Assembly: GCF_947507565.1 (NCBI RefSeq)
Contig: NC_089180.1
Location: 2,480,001 to 2,544,000, forward strand
Length of the DNA stretch: 64,000 nucleotides
Direction of reading: 5' to 3'
DNA from: Oscarella lobularis
Taxonomy: Eukaryota > Porifera > Homoscleromorpha > Homosclerophorida > Oscarellidae
Part shown: in pieces, positions 31,885 to 42,867 of the stretch
Layout: every line of letters starts with the position of its first letter
Numbering within the stretch: position 1 is the first letter of the stretch
Made by a program: the position numbers and the translations under genes
The notes under the pieces: generated by a model
Database searches by the model: none
What the model was told of the DNA's origin: nothing
What the model saw: only the letters and a program-made list of their open reading frames with translations

Positions 31885-32432
31885 ACATTGACTACCTACA
31901 GAAAACACATTCAGTAACTTCAATAGAAAACACATTGAGTACCTACAACAGAAAACACATTGAGTACCTTCAACAAAAAGACATTCAGTACCTTGAACAA
32001 AAAACACATTGAGTACCTTCAACAAAAAGACATTCAGTACCTTGAACAAAAAACACATTCAGTACCTTCAACAGAAAACACATTCAGTACCTTCAACAGA
32101 AAATATATTTAGTACATAAAACAGATTGAGTACTTACAACAGAAAACACATTGAGTACCTACAACAGAAAACACATTGAGTACCTACAACAGAAAAATAA
32201 TTGAGTAACTTCAACCTACAACAGAAAACACATTGAGTACCTTCAACAGATAACAGATTGAGTACCTACAACAGAAAACACATTCCGTACCTACAACAGA
32301 AAACTCATTCAGTACCTACAACAGAAAACACATTCAGTACCTACAACAGAAGACATATTGAGTAACTTCAACAGAAAACACATAGAGTACCTACAACAGA
32401 AAACACATTGAGTACCTATAACAGAAAATGCT
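31885..32432. repeat. 25-bp minisatellite
   Basis: About 21 tandem copies of AACAGAAAACACATTGAGTA followed by CCTAC (25 bp). Variants alternate GAGTACCTAC, CAGTACCTTC and AAAAGACATTCAGTACCTTG, with subgroups clustered, showing local duplication. It begins right at the PiggyBac scrap. Confidence 0.9.
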
Positions 32433-32439
32433 TGAGCAT

Positions 32440-32952
32440 TCTTCAGAATCACTTTCTCCTCATCCAGACTTTCAATAGAAACGACGTCGCCAATATCATC
32501 AATATTTTAAATAGAGCAGCGATCCCGACAGGTTGACAAATGCTTCTTATTCATAAAGCTTCTGACCATTACGCCGGAAAGTCGATAACTCTTCATTTCT
32601 TCAACAGAACCAACCTCCGCCTCCCACAAGGACATCTTCAGACAAGCATCTTCATCAGCTTTCGCCCTTCCGATATACTTTTTGCTGCTGCGTCGACTCG
32701 AATGACCTTTCCCTCCACCGTCACACGAGAATTAATCGGAAGGTCGACGACATTGCGCAATAGCATCAACGGAACCTCGCCACTTTCTCCTCCGCCACTC
32801 TGACTCCCTTTTGCCTCTTTATCAGTAACTTTGAACTCCTTTGGCGACGACACGACTTCAGTGTCATCGGAGAGCAACAGTTCCATGTCTTTTGAAAACG
32901 AGTTCACCTTCCAAACGGACAGAGGGTCCTCTTTACCATACAGTACTAACAT
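32440..32952 (-). pseudogene. RPA-like OB-fold single-strand DNA-binding ORF
   Basis: The upper frame (32638-32952) has DPLSVWKVNSF, LLLSDDTEVV, VPLMLLRNVVDLPINSRVTV and EGKVIRVD, the end of one OB domain and start of another. A second frame (32440-32640) gives EEMKSYRLSGVMVRSFMNKK and IDDIGDVVSIESLDEEKVIL. Repetitive RPA-like ORFs of this type occur in animal genomes, often tied to Helitron-like elements. A frameshift near 32635 and a stop near 32520 separate the parts. Confidence 0.5.
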
Positions 32953-34066
32953 GTCCTTTAATCGGAAATGGCTAGAGAAATTTCCAACGAGGACGCATCA
33001 GCGTTCAAAACTCCGCCCTGTAGGCAAATGCATGCCTCTCAGCCGTCGCAGCAAACTCCGTTGTATCGACAATTATAGCTATCATAAGGTACACTCTAAT
33101 TTATGTCGGCAAAACCTTGTTTAGGATAACTTTTCCCGGACGTCGCATGCAGAAAATCTATTTAGCGTCTATCGCGTACCGCTGCAACAAATTTCGTCCG
33201 AAGAGATAGTTAAAGCCGGAAGAAGGGTAAAGACCGTTTGTCACGTGACGCTATAACCAGGTCTTTTCGAAGAGAATATGAAAAACCGAAAACCCAAAAA
33301 ACGCCTTTTAGGTCATGCCAAGTGCAACTTAGGTAAAAGGCAAGAAGAAACTGCTTTTCATCAGCAGACTCTGCTTTTTTGTTACCAGACAATGCAGTGC
33401 TGCTTCCTGTCGCTTTTGCTATGGCAAAAACGCAGCAATTCAAAAGTACGATTGAGCGCGAGATCGTAATCTTAAGGATTTGTTGCCCTGTTTATCGCGC
33501 GATGAGCGTTTCGTAGCATTTTTCGTCCTTTCGCTTCTTCGACTAAAGAGAGCAGATGTCGTTCAAAAAAAAGCCTGAAAAATTGAGTTCCTCAAAAGCC
33601 GGTAAGCTTCTACTTGCTTTTGAGAGGCATTTTTAGAATGTAAACAACAAACTAAAACTGAAACGACTAGCGCACGGTAGACGTTGCTAAAACAATATGC
33701 AGAGCGCTGTAACATTTGGTTGTACATTTAAGAAAATCCTACAAAATCGTTGTCTTTTGCATTCCGGACGCTTTAATAGTGCGTTTTCGGCTTGGAATAT
33801 TGCGAATTAAGAAAAGCGATTGTGGTCAGACAAGCAAAGCGGCTATTTCAATCAACCGGAAATTCTACGAGGCGCGATTCCATCTAAAGAGAAACGCCGA
33901 AAAACTCGTGAGTAGGACACGCACAAGGCCGCATACCTGACAACATTTGAAGAAGCAAAAGCGGGAGAGTGCCACTCCCCCAATTTTTTTTCACAAAACA
34001 ACAAAAACGACAATAAAAACAAGAGTTCAAATTTTTCAAGAAACCATATATACTAGTTACACGTGC
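32953..34066. other. No recognised gene
   Basis: Frames at 33210-33443 (-), 33278-33469 (+) and 33716-33940 (+) show no domain. Nothing else seen. Confidence 0.4.
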
Positions 34067-34732
34067 CTAAGGCATTACCCCGATCAGTGGAGGTAAGTCA
34101 AACTCATCCAAAACTTGATAATCGCGAAATTGCTGTGAGAGGCAATCCAAATCGCTTTCTTTGACATCTGAAGGGAAACGTGCGGTAGGAGCCAATATCT
34201 CTGTGACTGTTGCTTTTTGCCTGTGTTGGAGAGAGAGGAATGTCAGGCTCTGTAAGACATTACTTTTCAGAATGAGAATTGATTTTTGCATGTATAGGGT
34301 GCAATTCATGTAGAAGTCAAGAAAATCTTGGAAAAAGCGATTGTACTTCTCCGGATTCGCATCAAGCTCTTCAGTAGCAGCATACTGCAGAGCCTTGAAC
34401 CCAACTTGCACCTCAGAAATAGACAGGATATTGTCAGATGACAAGTCAATGGCCACTACATCAGAAGTCGACGTGATGACGTTGGGTTTCACAAAACAGG
34501 ACAGCAGTTGACGGTGCAAGGTAGCAAGTAACTGTTGAATCACATGCACTAGTGGATGTTCAGCTTGTAGAACAGTATTGACTGTGTCAAACATTTCAAT
34601 CACTTGCTGTACAAACAGAAAGTAGAGCTTGGAATACGGATCTTTGAAAATCTTCACAAGCCGATTTTCGCGCTCTCCACCTTTCTGTGCAAGGTCTCCA
34701 AATTTGGATAAGAAATAAAACTTAAGTCCATC
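34067..34732 (-). CDS. hAT-transposase-derived ORF, C-terminal exon
   Basis: The frame is open from a probable acceptor (CAATAG at 34733-34738) through 34067. It contains LAQKGGERENRL, SKLYFLFVQQVIEMFDTVNT and QAEHPLVHVIQQLLATLHRQ, then LSCFVKP, and ends DLPPLIGVMP. The pattern is that of the region between the catalytic core and C-terminus of hAT-derived proteins that lack the dimerisation box and are multicopy in cnidarians and sponges. It is about 220 codons without a stop, unusual for this window, so it may be young or conserved. Confidence 0.5.
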   Translation of the reverse strand, partial: DGLKFYFLSKFGDLAQKGGERENRLVKIFKDPYSKLYFLFVQQVIEMFDTVNTVLQAEHPLVHVIQQLLATLHRQLLSCFVKPNVITSTSDVVAIDLSSDNILSISEVQVGFKALQYAATEELDANPEKYNRFFQDFLDFYMNCTLYMQKSILILKSNVLQSLTFLSLQHRQKATVTEILAPTARFPSDVKESDLDCLSQQFRDYQVLDEFDLPPLIGVMP

Positions 34733-35032
34733 CTATTGCTGCAAGGTTCTCTAGCTGTTTCATTTAATGTGCAAGACCATCAAGAGCGAACGCCATTTTT
34801 CTACTTTAACCCGCAAGAAGAGTATTCTATAGACCGGAAAAAAGCGATGATTTATATACACCCCACTAATTTTCCCTTCCGATTGGCTCGCAATCACGTG
34901 CTATCAATGAGCGAATGTCTTTAAAAGTCACTATTTCGATTTTGAACTTCCCAAATATTTTAGATACCGAGTAACTTAATTACGTCCATCGGTACTGAGA
35001 GAACGCACAGATCGACAAATAATGAATTAGGC

Positions 35033-36097
35033 TTGATTCGCACAAAGGGAGACATTCCTCTCTACTGGTTTAGCTCAATCACAACAGCCCATGAAGAGAC
35101 GCCTATGGGCGACAATTGGCTGGGCAGAGACGAAGAAGTGGGTCCTCCTCCTGTCTTTGCAATTGGCACTCACCAAGACGTCTTGGACAGCGAAAAAGAG
35201 AAGTTTCCGAATTCAGACTCAGTAAAAGAATGGCTGATGGACCAAGGCAAGTTACTGGAAGAAAGTTTAAGCGATAGCGACTTCAAAAAAACACATCGTC
35301 ATACCGAAACCCAAAAAAGACAAAAATTTCCACGAAATGACTCATTTCATCAAGAGAATTTTCCTAATAGACAATTCGGTTTCCGGTTCAGGTTCCCCGT
35401 GTAAATGCGTTGAAGAAATTCGAGAGCGAGTCGATCGCATGACGACGGCGTATTGGAAACAAGCGAAAAAGCAGCCTCTATTTTAAGTTTACCTTGAAAT
35501 TTTTCTGTTTTGGTGGAGCAAGGTCATGAAACTGTTGTGGCTAAAGTAGACGAAATAGTGATGCTCGCTCAGGATCCGACAATCTGCAATATTTTTAGTC
35601 GCGACGAAGTCCTCGTGGCCCTGAAACATCTTGCAAGCGTCGGAGTAATTCTCTATTACCCGGAAGTAAAAGATTTGAAACACGTCGTTTTGACGAAACC
35701 TACGTGGGTAATCAAAACTCTGTCAGCTTTTGCGACAGCGGTAAAGCCAGGACCGTTGATGGAGCCCCAGTCGGACTCTCTGACAAAGAAAGGAGTGATG
35801 ACTAATGACTTGATGATGTATCGTTTACAACAAATGCGCAAAGCCGACTGTAGTGATATGGCTACTGGCCTAAAAGGCACTTATAGGGAAAAAGTTGAAG
35901 CCGAAAACAGGCTAATTGTACGACTTCTAGAACTCCTTGACGTCATCACGCCTGTTGAAGGCCATAAGAATTTTTACGTTCCTTCAATGCTTAAAGCGCA
36001 GTTTCTGCATTCTATCACTTATTTGGAACGTCTTACTTCTTCAAACGTTGAATCACGATCTTGCGTTCTTCCGGCTAGCTTTTGCAGCTGTAAATGA
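35033..36097 (+). pseudogene. Roc-COR GTPase-like protein, frameshifted
   Basis: The first frame (35033-35290) encodes the late Roc segment: PPPVFAIGTHQDVL (the nucleotide-specificity TH-x-D), a VKEWLMDQGKLLEES helix and SDSDF. A run of seven A at 35286-35292 breaks the frame; the next frame continues with EMTHFIKRIFLIDNSVSGSG and VEEIRERVDRMTTAYWK to about 35486. After a second shift, 35510-36097 encodes the COR start: HETVVAKVDEIV, ALKHLASVGVILYYPEVKDL and LTKPTWVIKTLSAF. The P-loop side of Roc is not found. Large Roc-COR families are known in sponges and other invertebrates. Either a recent pseudogene or a gene with assembly errors at the A run. Confidence 0.7.
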
Positions 36098-36385
36098 GCT
36101 TCGACAAGAAACTGAAGCTGTATTCCAATAAGCTAACGCGGGTAAAAAAGCCTTAGCTAGCCCACGTAGGTCGAATTGCAGCGGCGCTTAAGAGACCCGA
36201 TTCGTGCATTAGAGATATAGCGTTAGAGATATATAGCAGAATATAGAGTCGTAACGGTCGCAGAAAAACCGGCCTATCAGCGAGCGGCACTGCGGGTTGA
36301 CAACACGCTGTAAAATGCCGTTAGAATATTGCAAGAAAAAGCATAATTTCATATGCGCTCATGTCTGAATACAAACGCCTAAACA
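36098..36385. other. Spacer between the Roc-COR region and the Helitron end
   Basis: Contains repeated TAGAGATATA motifs near 36215-36235 and no gene. Confidence 0.4.
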
Positions 36386-36416
36386 ACCCGTTCGATGAAC
36401 GGGTAAATCAGCTAGT
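36386..36416 (+). mobile_element. Helitron-type 3' end 1 (hairpin + CTAG|T)
   Basis: ACCCGTTC-GAT-GAACGGGT forms a perfect eight-base-pair stem with a three-base loop, followed seven bases later by CTAG and T (36412-36416). This is the canonical Helitron 3' signal. The sister copy at 38583-38613 shares the layout but has a compensating base-pair change. Confidence 0.7.
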
Positions 36417-36689
36417 ACCTTTAAAGCCCAAACGACGCCATTGCCGATACGGGACCGAGCACCACGTGATCGCCCTCGATAATTTTACGGTGCCGTCGCG
36501 TTCCCCCCGTGACCTGCCGGGACCGCGCGGCGATGCCGGCGATGCCCCACCGCGAACGGGCGCCGTCGAACAGCCTGCACTAGCCCGTCGCTCGGCTTAC
36601 GCGCTCTTAGTATGCGTAGCTTCGAGCGTACGCCCGAGAAAGGCCCCGCCGAGAAAGGCCCCGCAAAGCGTCAGTGGGCGCCCGCTGGA

Positions 36690-38430
36690 GTATTTCAGCG
36701 ATGGTGCAGTGATCCCGGAAAATAAATTCCGTAGAATTGGTGTAAATGAAGTGATTGGCCTAGGCGTCCTTCATGTAGCCTCTACAGATCTAGCGAACGC
36801 CCGAAAAAAGCTTGCGGAGCGTTAGTACGTGGGCGCCGCAGTGAAGTCATCTCCGTCAGATTCCGGTAATGATAAATACCAGAAGTGATTAGCCTTCGTG
36901 GCCTCAAGCAAAAGCCGAAAAATGGCCACATACGCGCGGTAGCGGGCGCCGTAGTGGAATCATTCTCGGAAAATTCCGGTACTGATTAGGGAACGTGAAA
37001 AAATCTTAATCGCCAAATTTATTATTTTGTGAATATATTATAAGAGGGGTGATTAGCGGACGCGCCCTCAGTAGGCCTCAAGCGGGCGCACCACAATAGC
37101 CTGCGGAGCGTTAGTGGGCGCCGCAGTGAAGCCATTGCCGACAGATTTTGGTGATGTTAAAGAGACGTCGGAAAATCATATCTGTCAAGTTTATTCCGCT
37201 TTGAATAAATTGTAACAGACCTGATTAACCAAACCGCCCTTCACACCAGAAAAGGCCTAGGCGTCTTTCGTGTCCTCTTCTACAGATCTAGCGAACGCCC
37301 CAAAAGAACCTGCGGAGCGTTAGTACGCGGGCGCCGCCGTCAAATTCCGGTTATGATTAAAGGACGTCGGAGATTCATAACCGTCAAATTTATTTCGCTG
37401 CGAATAAATTATAACAGAAGTGATTGGCCGACGCGCCCTTCGCTGCCTCAATCAATCAAACGCCAGAAAATAGCCTCTAAAGCGGTAGCGGGCGCCTTAG
37501 TGGAATCAGTCCCGGCAAAGTCCAGTCATGATTACAGAGCGTAGAAAAATCTTTTTGTGAAATTTATTAGGTTTTAAATAAATTAGAACAGAGGTGTTAG
37601 CCGACACACCCTCAGTAAGCCTCAAGCGGACGCCCGACAATGGCCTGCATGCGGAGCGTTAGTGAGCGCCGAAGTGAAGCCATTGCCAAAGGATTTGGTG
37701 ATGATGAAAGGACGTCGGAAAATCATAACCGTCAAATTTATTCCGCTGCGAATAAATTATGACAGAAGTGGTTAGCCGACGCGTCCTTCGTGGCCTCAAG
37801 AAAACGCCAGAAAATGGCCTGTAACGCAGTAGTGGGCGCCGTAATGAAATCATTTCCGAAAAATTTCGGTACCGATTAATTAAGGAACGTGGAAAAATCA
37901 TATTCACAAAATTCATTGTTTTATAATTAACAGGGGTGATTAGCTAAGGCGCCCTCAGTTAGCCCCTCAAGCGGTCGCACGACAATGGCCTGTGCATGGA
38001 GCGTTAGTGAGCGCCGCAGTGAAGCCATTGCCGACAGATTTTGGTGATGGTAAAGGGACGTCGGAAAATAATATCTGTGAAATACATTCCGCTTTGAATA
38101 AATTGTAACAGAACTGATTAACCAAAGAGCCCTTTACACAAGAAAATGACCTGCGGAGCGTTAGTGGGCGCCGCAGTGGAATCATCACCGGCAAATTCCG
38201 GTAATGATAGAGTGACACTGGAAAATCTCATTTATTCGGTAGTAAAAAATTATAACAGTAAACGGATTTGGCCCATGCTTATTTCGTACGTAGCCTCTAT
38301 AGATCCAGCGGCCGCCCGAGAATGACCATTAGAGTTAGTGGGCGCGCAGTCAAATCACCGACGGCCGATTCCGGTGATGGAGAAGGGACCTCGGAAAACT
38401 CTGGTGAATAAATTATAACGTTTAAACTGA
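36690..38430. repeat. ~172-bp satellite with alternating unit types
   Basis: Tandem units of roughly 170-200 bp, each starting near a CAGAAGTGATT/CAGGGGTGATT/CAGAACTGATT variant at about 36883, 37045, 37216, 37418, 37590, 37762, 37932 and 38110. Shared cores are GCGGAGCGTTAGTGGGCGCC, GCCGACAGATTTTGGTGATG and ACGTCGGAAAATCATA. Units fall into at least three types by the sequence after the start, in the order A-B-C-A-B-A-B-C. The array is GC-richer than its flanks. Confidence 0.85.
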
Positions 38431-38582
38431 CGTCGGTAAATTCCGTGTTTCAGATATCGAAACCTTAATTTACGAGTTCGATATTAAAATTATTTGATTT
38501 ATACACCAGTAACCATACCTTTGGCTCCAGGTATAATAACTTAATTAGCAGTGAAAGATTTGCCAGAAAATGAAAATTCCCT

Positions 38583-38613
38583 ACCCGTGCGAAGCACGGG
38601 TACAGCAGCTAGT
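38583..38613 (+). mobile_element. Helitron-type 3' end 2 (hairpin + CTAG|T)
   Basis: ACCCGTGC-GAA-GCACGGGT, with an outer T-A pair, forms a perfect stem; CTAG and T follow six bases later (38609-38613). It closes the 172-bp satellite block. No Helitron 5' TC end could be fixed with confidence. Confidence 0.75.
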
Positions 38614-39156
38614 TGTTTAATAAAATTGTAGTCACGTGCATTAACGCACGCTATATGAGAGGAACACTGTGCTAATTGGAAAACAGTTCAAATTTGGCAA
38701 AGTATGTTATACACATTTTTCGACTGGTAAAGTAGTGAATTGTAAACAGAGACTCCGAAAAGCATTATCTTACGATTTCTAGAAACAATTTAAAGAAGGA
38801 CATCTCATTTTTTCCTCTCAAAATTTGAGAAATATCGAAAAACTGTGTTATTGTACAGAACTACAAAAAATTTCTGACAAATATTCCCAAATCTGTAGGC
38901 GGTTTTCTACATCAGGCCGTTGTGAAGAAAAACTCTTAAATGAGAGAAAGAAAGCATTGGACTACAGAATACAACAGTCACTGAAGACAATCAGCTTAAT
39001 GCTAAGTGCTACGCTTCCCCCAAATTCAAACTTCCCGCCAAGAAAAGAAGCTTATGGTGGCCCGCACTGTAGCACTTTTGTTAACTAAGAACTTCTTCTC
39101 TCCGAAAAAAAGAAATGTCTCAGAACTAAGAAGAACAACTAGAAAATAAAAAGGTA
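38614..39156. other. No recognised gene
   Basis: A + frame 38825-39088 is Lys/Glu-rich with a few cysteines and no identified domain. Confidence 0.4.
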
Positions 39157-39350
39157 ACCTATGAATGTGTTTACTCAATGCACGACTCATGCTCTTCTGT
39201 TCGTAGTTCTCATCGACGTCGTAATCAGCGTCGTCATCGTCCCCACGGTCTTCCTCGCTGAAGTCGTCTATTTCAAGGCCAGAATTCATTTCTTTCCATA
39301 TGTGCCTGCGATCCGTACGCCCAAGGTCACACTACACACCAACGCTAGAC
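39157..39350 (-). CDS. Acidic protein exon, unknown
   Basis: The minus frame reads DLGRTDRRHIWKEMNSGLEI, DDFSEEDRGDDDDADYDVDE and NYEQKSMSRALSKH before a GT donor-like site (about 39162). The Asp/Glu-rich stretch resembles N-terminal regions of transposase or nuclear proteins but has no diagnostic motif. Confidence 0.3.
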
Positions 39351-39541
39351 GTAACACAAACAAATTTCGTGCCTGAAAAGAACTAAAATTAAAACTGATA
39401 GAACTAACCGGTCGACGTAACACTGATTTGGCAGGTCTGCAAAGTTTTGTTACGCTCTTCGTACTCCGGTGATGTGTCATCTGGTTCATTGCAACGACTT
39501 TTAGTGGTCGGAGAAAGCTCGTTAAGTATTGATGTAATTAT

Positions 39542-39908
39542 CTAAAGTTCAGTTTTTAATCCGGTAATTAACCGAGGCGCTGTACCTCTTACGCGGGCGC
39601 GTTCACGTTTCAGTACATTTTCTCTCGCAGTCGAAGAAAGGGCCTTTTGAAAATCGAAGGAAGTGCTCCTTCCCTTAATCGTAGTGATTTCCTTGGTACT
39701 CCAAGAGCGATTGCGAGGGTTCGAAGCAATCCGCAGCGAAGTGAGCGCTACAGAGTCGACTGTGCTCGGTCGGACGTTTCCAACCATCTCTCGTCCGTTT
39801 GACCTGTTTTGTCGATTTCGCTAAAGGACTTGCGTCTTTTGGGAAGCGAAATAAGGTGATTCCAGGGCCGGCTTCGTTGCTACACCCGAAAGCGACGCAT
39901 TGATACAT
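39542..39908 (-). CDS. THAP-domain protein, N-terminal part
   Basis: Starts at the ATG at 39908 (MYQCVAFGCSN). The THAP finger is nearly complete: C-x-A-x-GCSN at residues 3-10, LFRFPKD, a W within RTRDGWKRPTEHSRL, and CSAHFAADCFE at about residues 53-63. These are the C2CH zinc ligands of a sequence-specific DNA-binding domain. The frame ends at a TAG about 15 codons after; an overlapping frame continues basic sequence to 39542, so a frameshift or intron lies near 39675. No transposase follows within the same strand, so it may be a host regulator or a P/THAP transposon remnant. Confidence 0.7.
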
Positions 39909-39949
39909 AATAGCAGTGATATACGGGTTGGTGACTGAAAACAAACTGG

Positions 39950-41150
39950 AACCTCCGATGACGTTCTAGGTCCAGGAGGGGGTGCGGCCAGCCTACACTT
40001 TTCGATCGCGATTTGCGGCTTATCTACGCGTCGTACAAAAGCGAAAGTAGACAGAACTTTTATTGTAGGTACTAATGTTTGAAATAATGGTAGCTTTTTA
40101 TTCTATGTTAGTTAGCCTCTAATAAAAGCTACGCAATACATGCCTGTGCACAGTGTCGTGTTGCTTCTCCGTATTTCTAGGCTCCAAGTTGTCTGATGCC
40201 TTTTTTGCTTTCCTGCGTATTAATATATAGAGTATTCCTTTACTTCTTAATATAATTAATTAAGACCGTTGTGTCTAGTTGGAGGTATTTACTATTGTTC
40301 TTTTATAGAGTTTTAGACGTCCTATGGCTAGAAGGTTGTTTTTGAAGACTTTCTGTCGCTGGTAGACTGGTGTAGCCAGATCACGTCTTTAGTAAGTCCT
40401 ACTAGGGTCCCCTTTTGAGGCCTGTTTTATTTATATGGCATTTAAATTGTTCTTTTTTGACTTGTTAACTTGAGAGCTTTTTCACAAGCCGGAGAAAACT
40501 TTCAAATAAAATTGCCCATGATGACATGTCAAAAGAAGAGCTTCTTAAACTTTGGTAGGGCTTTTCCTATTTTACAAAGCATTTTGGTTCTAGGAAATGA
40601 CTCGTTGCTGCATCCGTGGCATCAAGCTGGTGAAGGCCCAATGACACATCATCTGGAGAATGGGAAGTCAGCGGGCTTACAACGCCCAACTTTGTCGCCA
40701 TGACGGCAGCAGGATTATGGTTCCCAGTACTGGGGTTCCAGCTTCTATGTGGCCAAGAATACAGTATCACTTTGTTTAATCTCTTACGCCTGAATTAAGC
40801 AGATAACAAGTCTATTTCTTTGGTCGACCAACTCTAGGATTATATATCATCAGAGAAGGAAAACCCGTCTGTAGACGGCAAACGCCGCGTCCGGGAAGAC
40901 TGGAGCGCCGAAGTACATTGCGGTACATCGAAGAAGGCGCGCGAGCGACGGCCGGCGGCCCCCCTGGGGCGACCTGTCACACACGAGGTCAGCGCCCATA
41001 TGTTTTATGATGCGTCAGTTTCTCCATATTTTTTACTAAGATCATCCATCCGAATTCAAACAGGAATGCCGCCTCAAATTGAAGGAGAAAACCGAAAGGT
41101 CAAATGACTCTCTTACAGTTCACTTGGATATTCAACACGAAGAAGGAAAA
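39950..41150. other. No recognised gene
   Basis: AT-rich to 40800, then a short GC-rich stretch (40870-40995). No domain recognised in the frames at 40470-40703 (+) or 40567-40770 (-). Confidence 0.4.
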
Positions 41151-41157
41151 ATGAGAG

Positions 41158-41760
41158 GTGGTATTTTACCCAAAGGTCAAGAAGGATATCGCGACATCGA
41201 CATTCGGTAAATCTACGCGATCGTGTCAAGGGTCGTATTTCGAAAAGTGGCCTTGGCTGACTCACGTCGTTGCACAAGACGTCGTTTTCTTTCACTTGTG
41301 CGTGAAGACGTTAAAAGCAAAGAAAATGACTTGCAAGCAGGGGATAATTCGTCTTTTGTGCAAACTGGGTTTTCCTACGCCACAATTTCTTTTAAAAACA
41401 CGAGTCGTTGGCAAGCCTGTATCACTTCTGTTTATCCTTGATCCTACCGCGATGTGGGGGAATTGCTTTCTTCCACGAAAAAAGGAAAACCGGCGATGTC
41501 TTCTAAAGATTTTGGCTCGCCTCAAGGAATCCGCAAGATTAAGAGCGATGAAGATTCCAATTTTATTCTGCTGTTGAAATTGGACATTGAGGAAGATGCA
41601 AAAATTTAGCGACTGGCTGGATAAGAAAGAAAACAAGTACGTTTCTCATGACATTCAGAATGAGCTGCTAAAGACGATGGCGTTATCCATCTTGCGAGAA
41701 TTAGCAGATAGTGTTCGTCAGTCAACATTTTACACAATCATGTGCAAGAGAATGAACTGA
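41158..41760 (+). pseudogene. hAT transposase, TTF-type N-terminus, copy 1
   Basis: The frame 41158-41577 has FGKSTRSCQGSYFEKWPWLT, VVAQDVVFFHLCVKTLKAKK and MTCKQG, the TTF-like zinc-finger start of an hAT protein. Unrelated-looking frames follow, then from 41572 LLLKLDIEEDAKI, SDWLDKKENKYVSHDIQNEL and KTMALSILRELADS, the beginning of the transposase body. At least two frameshifts or stops. The same arrangement recurs on the minus strand at 60.5-61.1 kb. The catalytic and dimerisation domains are missing. Confidence 0.75.
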
Positions 41761-42085
41761 CTCGCCATACTGGATGTCGTACTCCTATGCATCTCGTCGT
41801 TTCTACGTTCTCATTATTTGTCTCCCTCATTTCTGTTTGTGATCACCCAGAGACTCTCACCTACATACATGCTTAAAAGCGTTAAAAGAAAAAGTGAGAA
41901 TCAATACGTGCAATACTTGTAGCTCGACTGTGACAGAAGAAACTATGCAGAGTAAGTTGCGTACTTTTCTGAAGAGTTAATTTACCTTATTTCACGCTTT
42001 TTCTCTTCAAGCAGCAAATGAGGACGGTAATTCACTAGAATTCTGTTTCTTGTAAAGCAAATATTATTAATTAATTTCTGTTTAC
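41761..42085. other. No recognised gene
   Basis: Spacer before the ankyrin exons; an AT-rich stretch with TTAATTAATT near 42065. Confidence 0.4.
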
Positions 42086-42087
42086 TA

Positions 42088-42493
42088 GACAACCGCATTG
42101 AAAAAATGGTGCAAACAGCCGAGTCCAGAGTAGTCATAAAGGTAGAAGAAACAGAGATCACGTTAGTGGAAAAAATTAATGGACAGAAAATATCAGAGCA
42201 GCCAGAACAAGGAAATGAAGGCAATCTGGCTGAGTGCGGTACTTGGCTCTAGAAGGGGCAACACTCCATTGATGTTAGCCTGTGAATCAGGACTTTTATC
42301 AACTGTGAAGTGTCTCGTAGCGAGAGGCTGTTCTTTGACGACGGTGAGTTTTCTATTTCTCATGTGTTAAGCGCATCGGGGATTCTATTTATAGAATGGC
42401 AAGTCACTGTTGTGTATTGCTTGTGAAAACGGACATGAGCACGTAGCGGAGTATTTGCTTAATTTGAACATTGATTGGTATCAATTAGATGAG
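42088..42493 (+). CDS. Ankyrin-repeat protein, internal exons
   Basis: A first coding segment (from about 42088) reads IEKMVQTAESRVVIKVEETE and continues to an in-frame stop, while the frame from 42179 carries an ankyrin repeat: GNTPLMLACESGLLSTVKCL and VARGCSLTT. A 51-bp GT-AG intron (42344-42394) leads to an exon 42395-42493 of exactly 99 nt, one 33-residue ankyrin repeat: NGKSLLCIACENGHEHVAEY and LLNLNIDWYQLDE, followed by a GTAAAT donor. The next exon is not found. A one-base shift near 42230 may mark decay of the upstream part or a missed micro-intron. Ankyrin repeats bind proteins; the partner is unknown. Confidence 0.65.
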
Positions 42494-42867
42494 GTAAATA
42501 GATATCGATTTTGTACCTAAAATGAACGTCTCGTAATTCTAATTCTATAGATCACTAGACTGCATTGAAAATCTATGCAGGGCGTAGATGTTAATTAATT
42601 AATTAATTAATGAAGAGGTCATATTTTTTCTTGCGCTGTAATTGCTAAAAACGCCTCATATCATTATGTATTGGTTTTTCCGCGTAGATTTCAAGGAGGG
42701 CTGAAAATGACGGACACTGAAATCAAGCCAGGTAAGGAGGACCAGACGGTTGTTGGATGATCTGTCTTTTAATACTATCTGTAGACTATCAATTTTACCA
42801 AAAGACAATCAGGTAGATTTTTTCTCTCGATTCTACATGAATGGATGCAAAATTAGCATATCAGTGG
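42494..42867. other. Intron or spacer with an ATTA microsatellite
   Basis: Contains (TTAA)n-type repeats at about 42591-42611. A possible small exon with donor AG|GTAAGG ends near 42733. No domain identified. Confidence 0.4.

Noticed and set aside
36361-36825. 154-residue open frame
   Set aside because: It runs through the Helitron hairpin and into the satellite; composition reflects the GC-rich repeat.
41292-41636. 114-residue minus-strand frame and the similar + frame at 60545-60781
   Set aside because: Both are antisense of the same hAT copies; their mutual similarity only reflects the shared hAT sequence.
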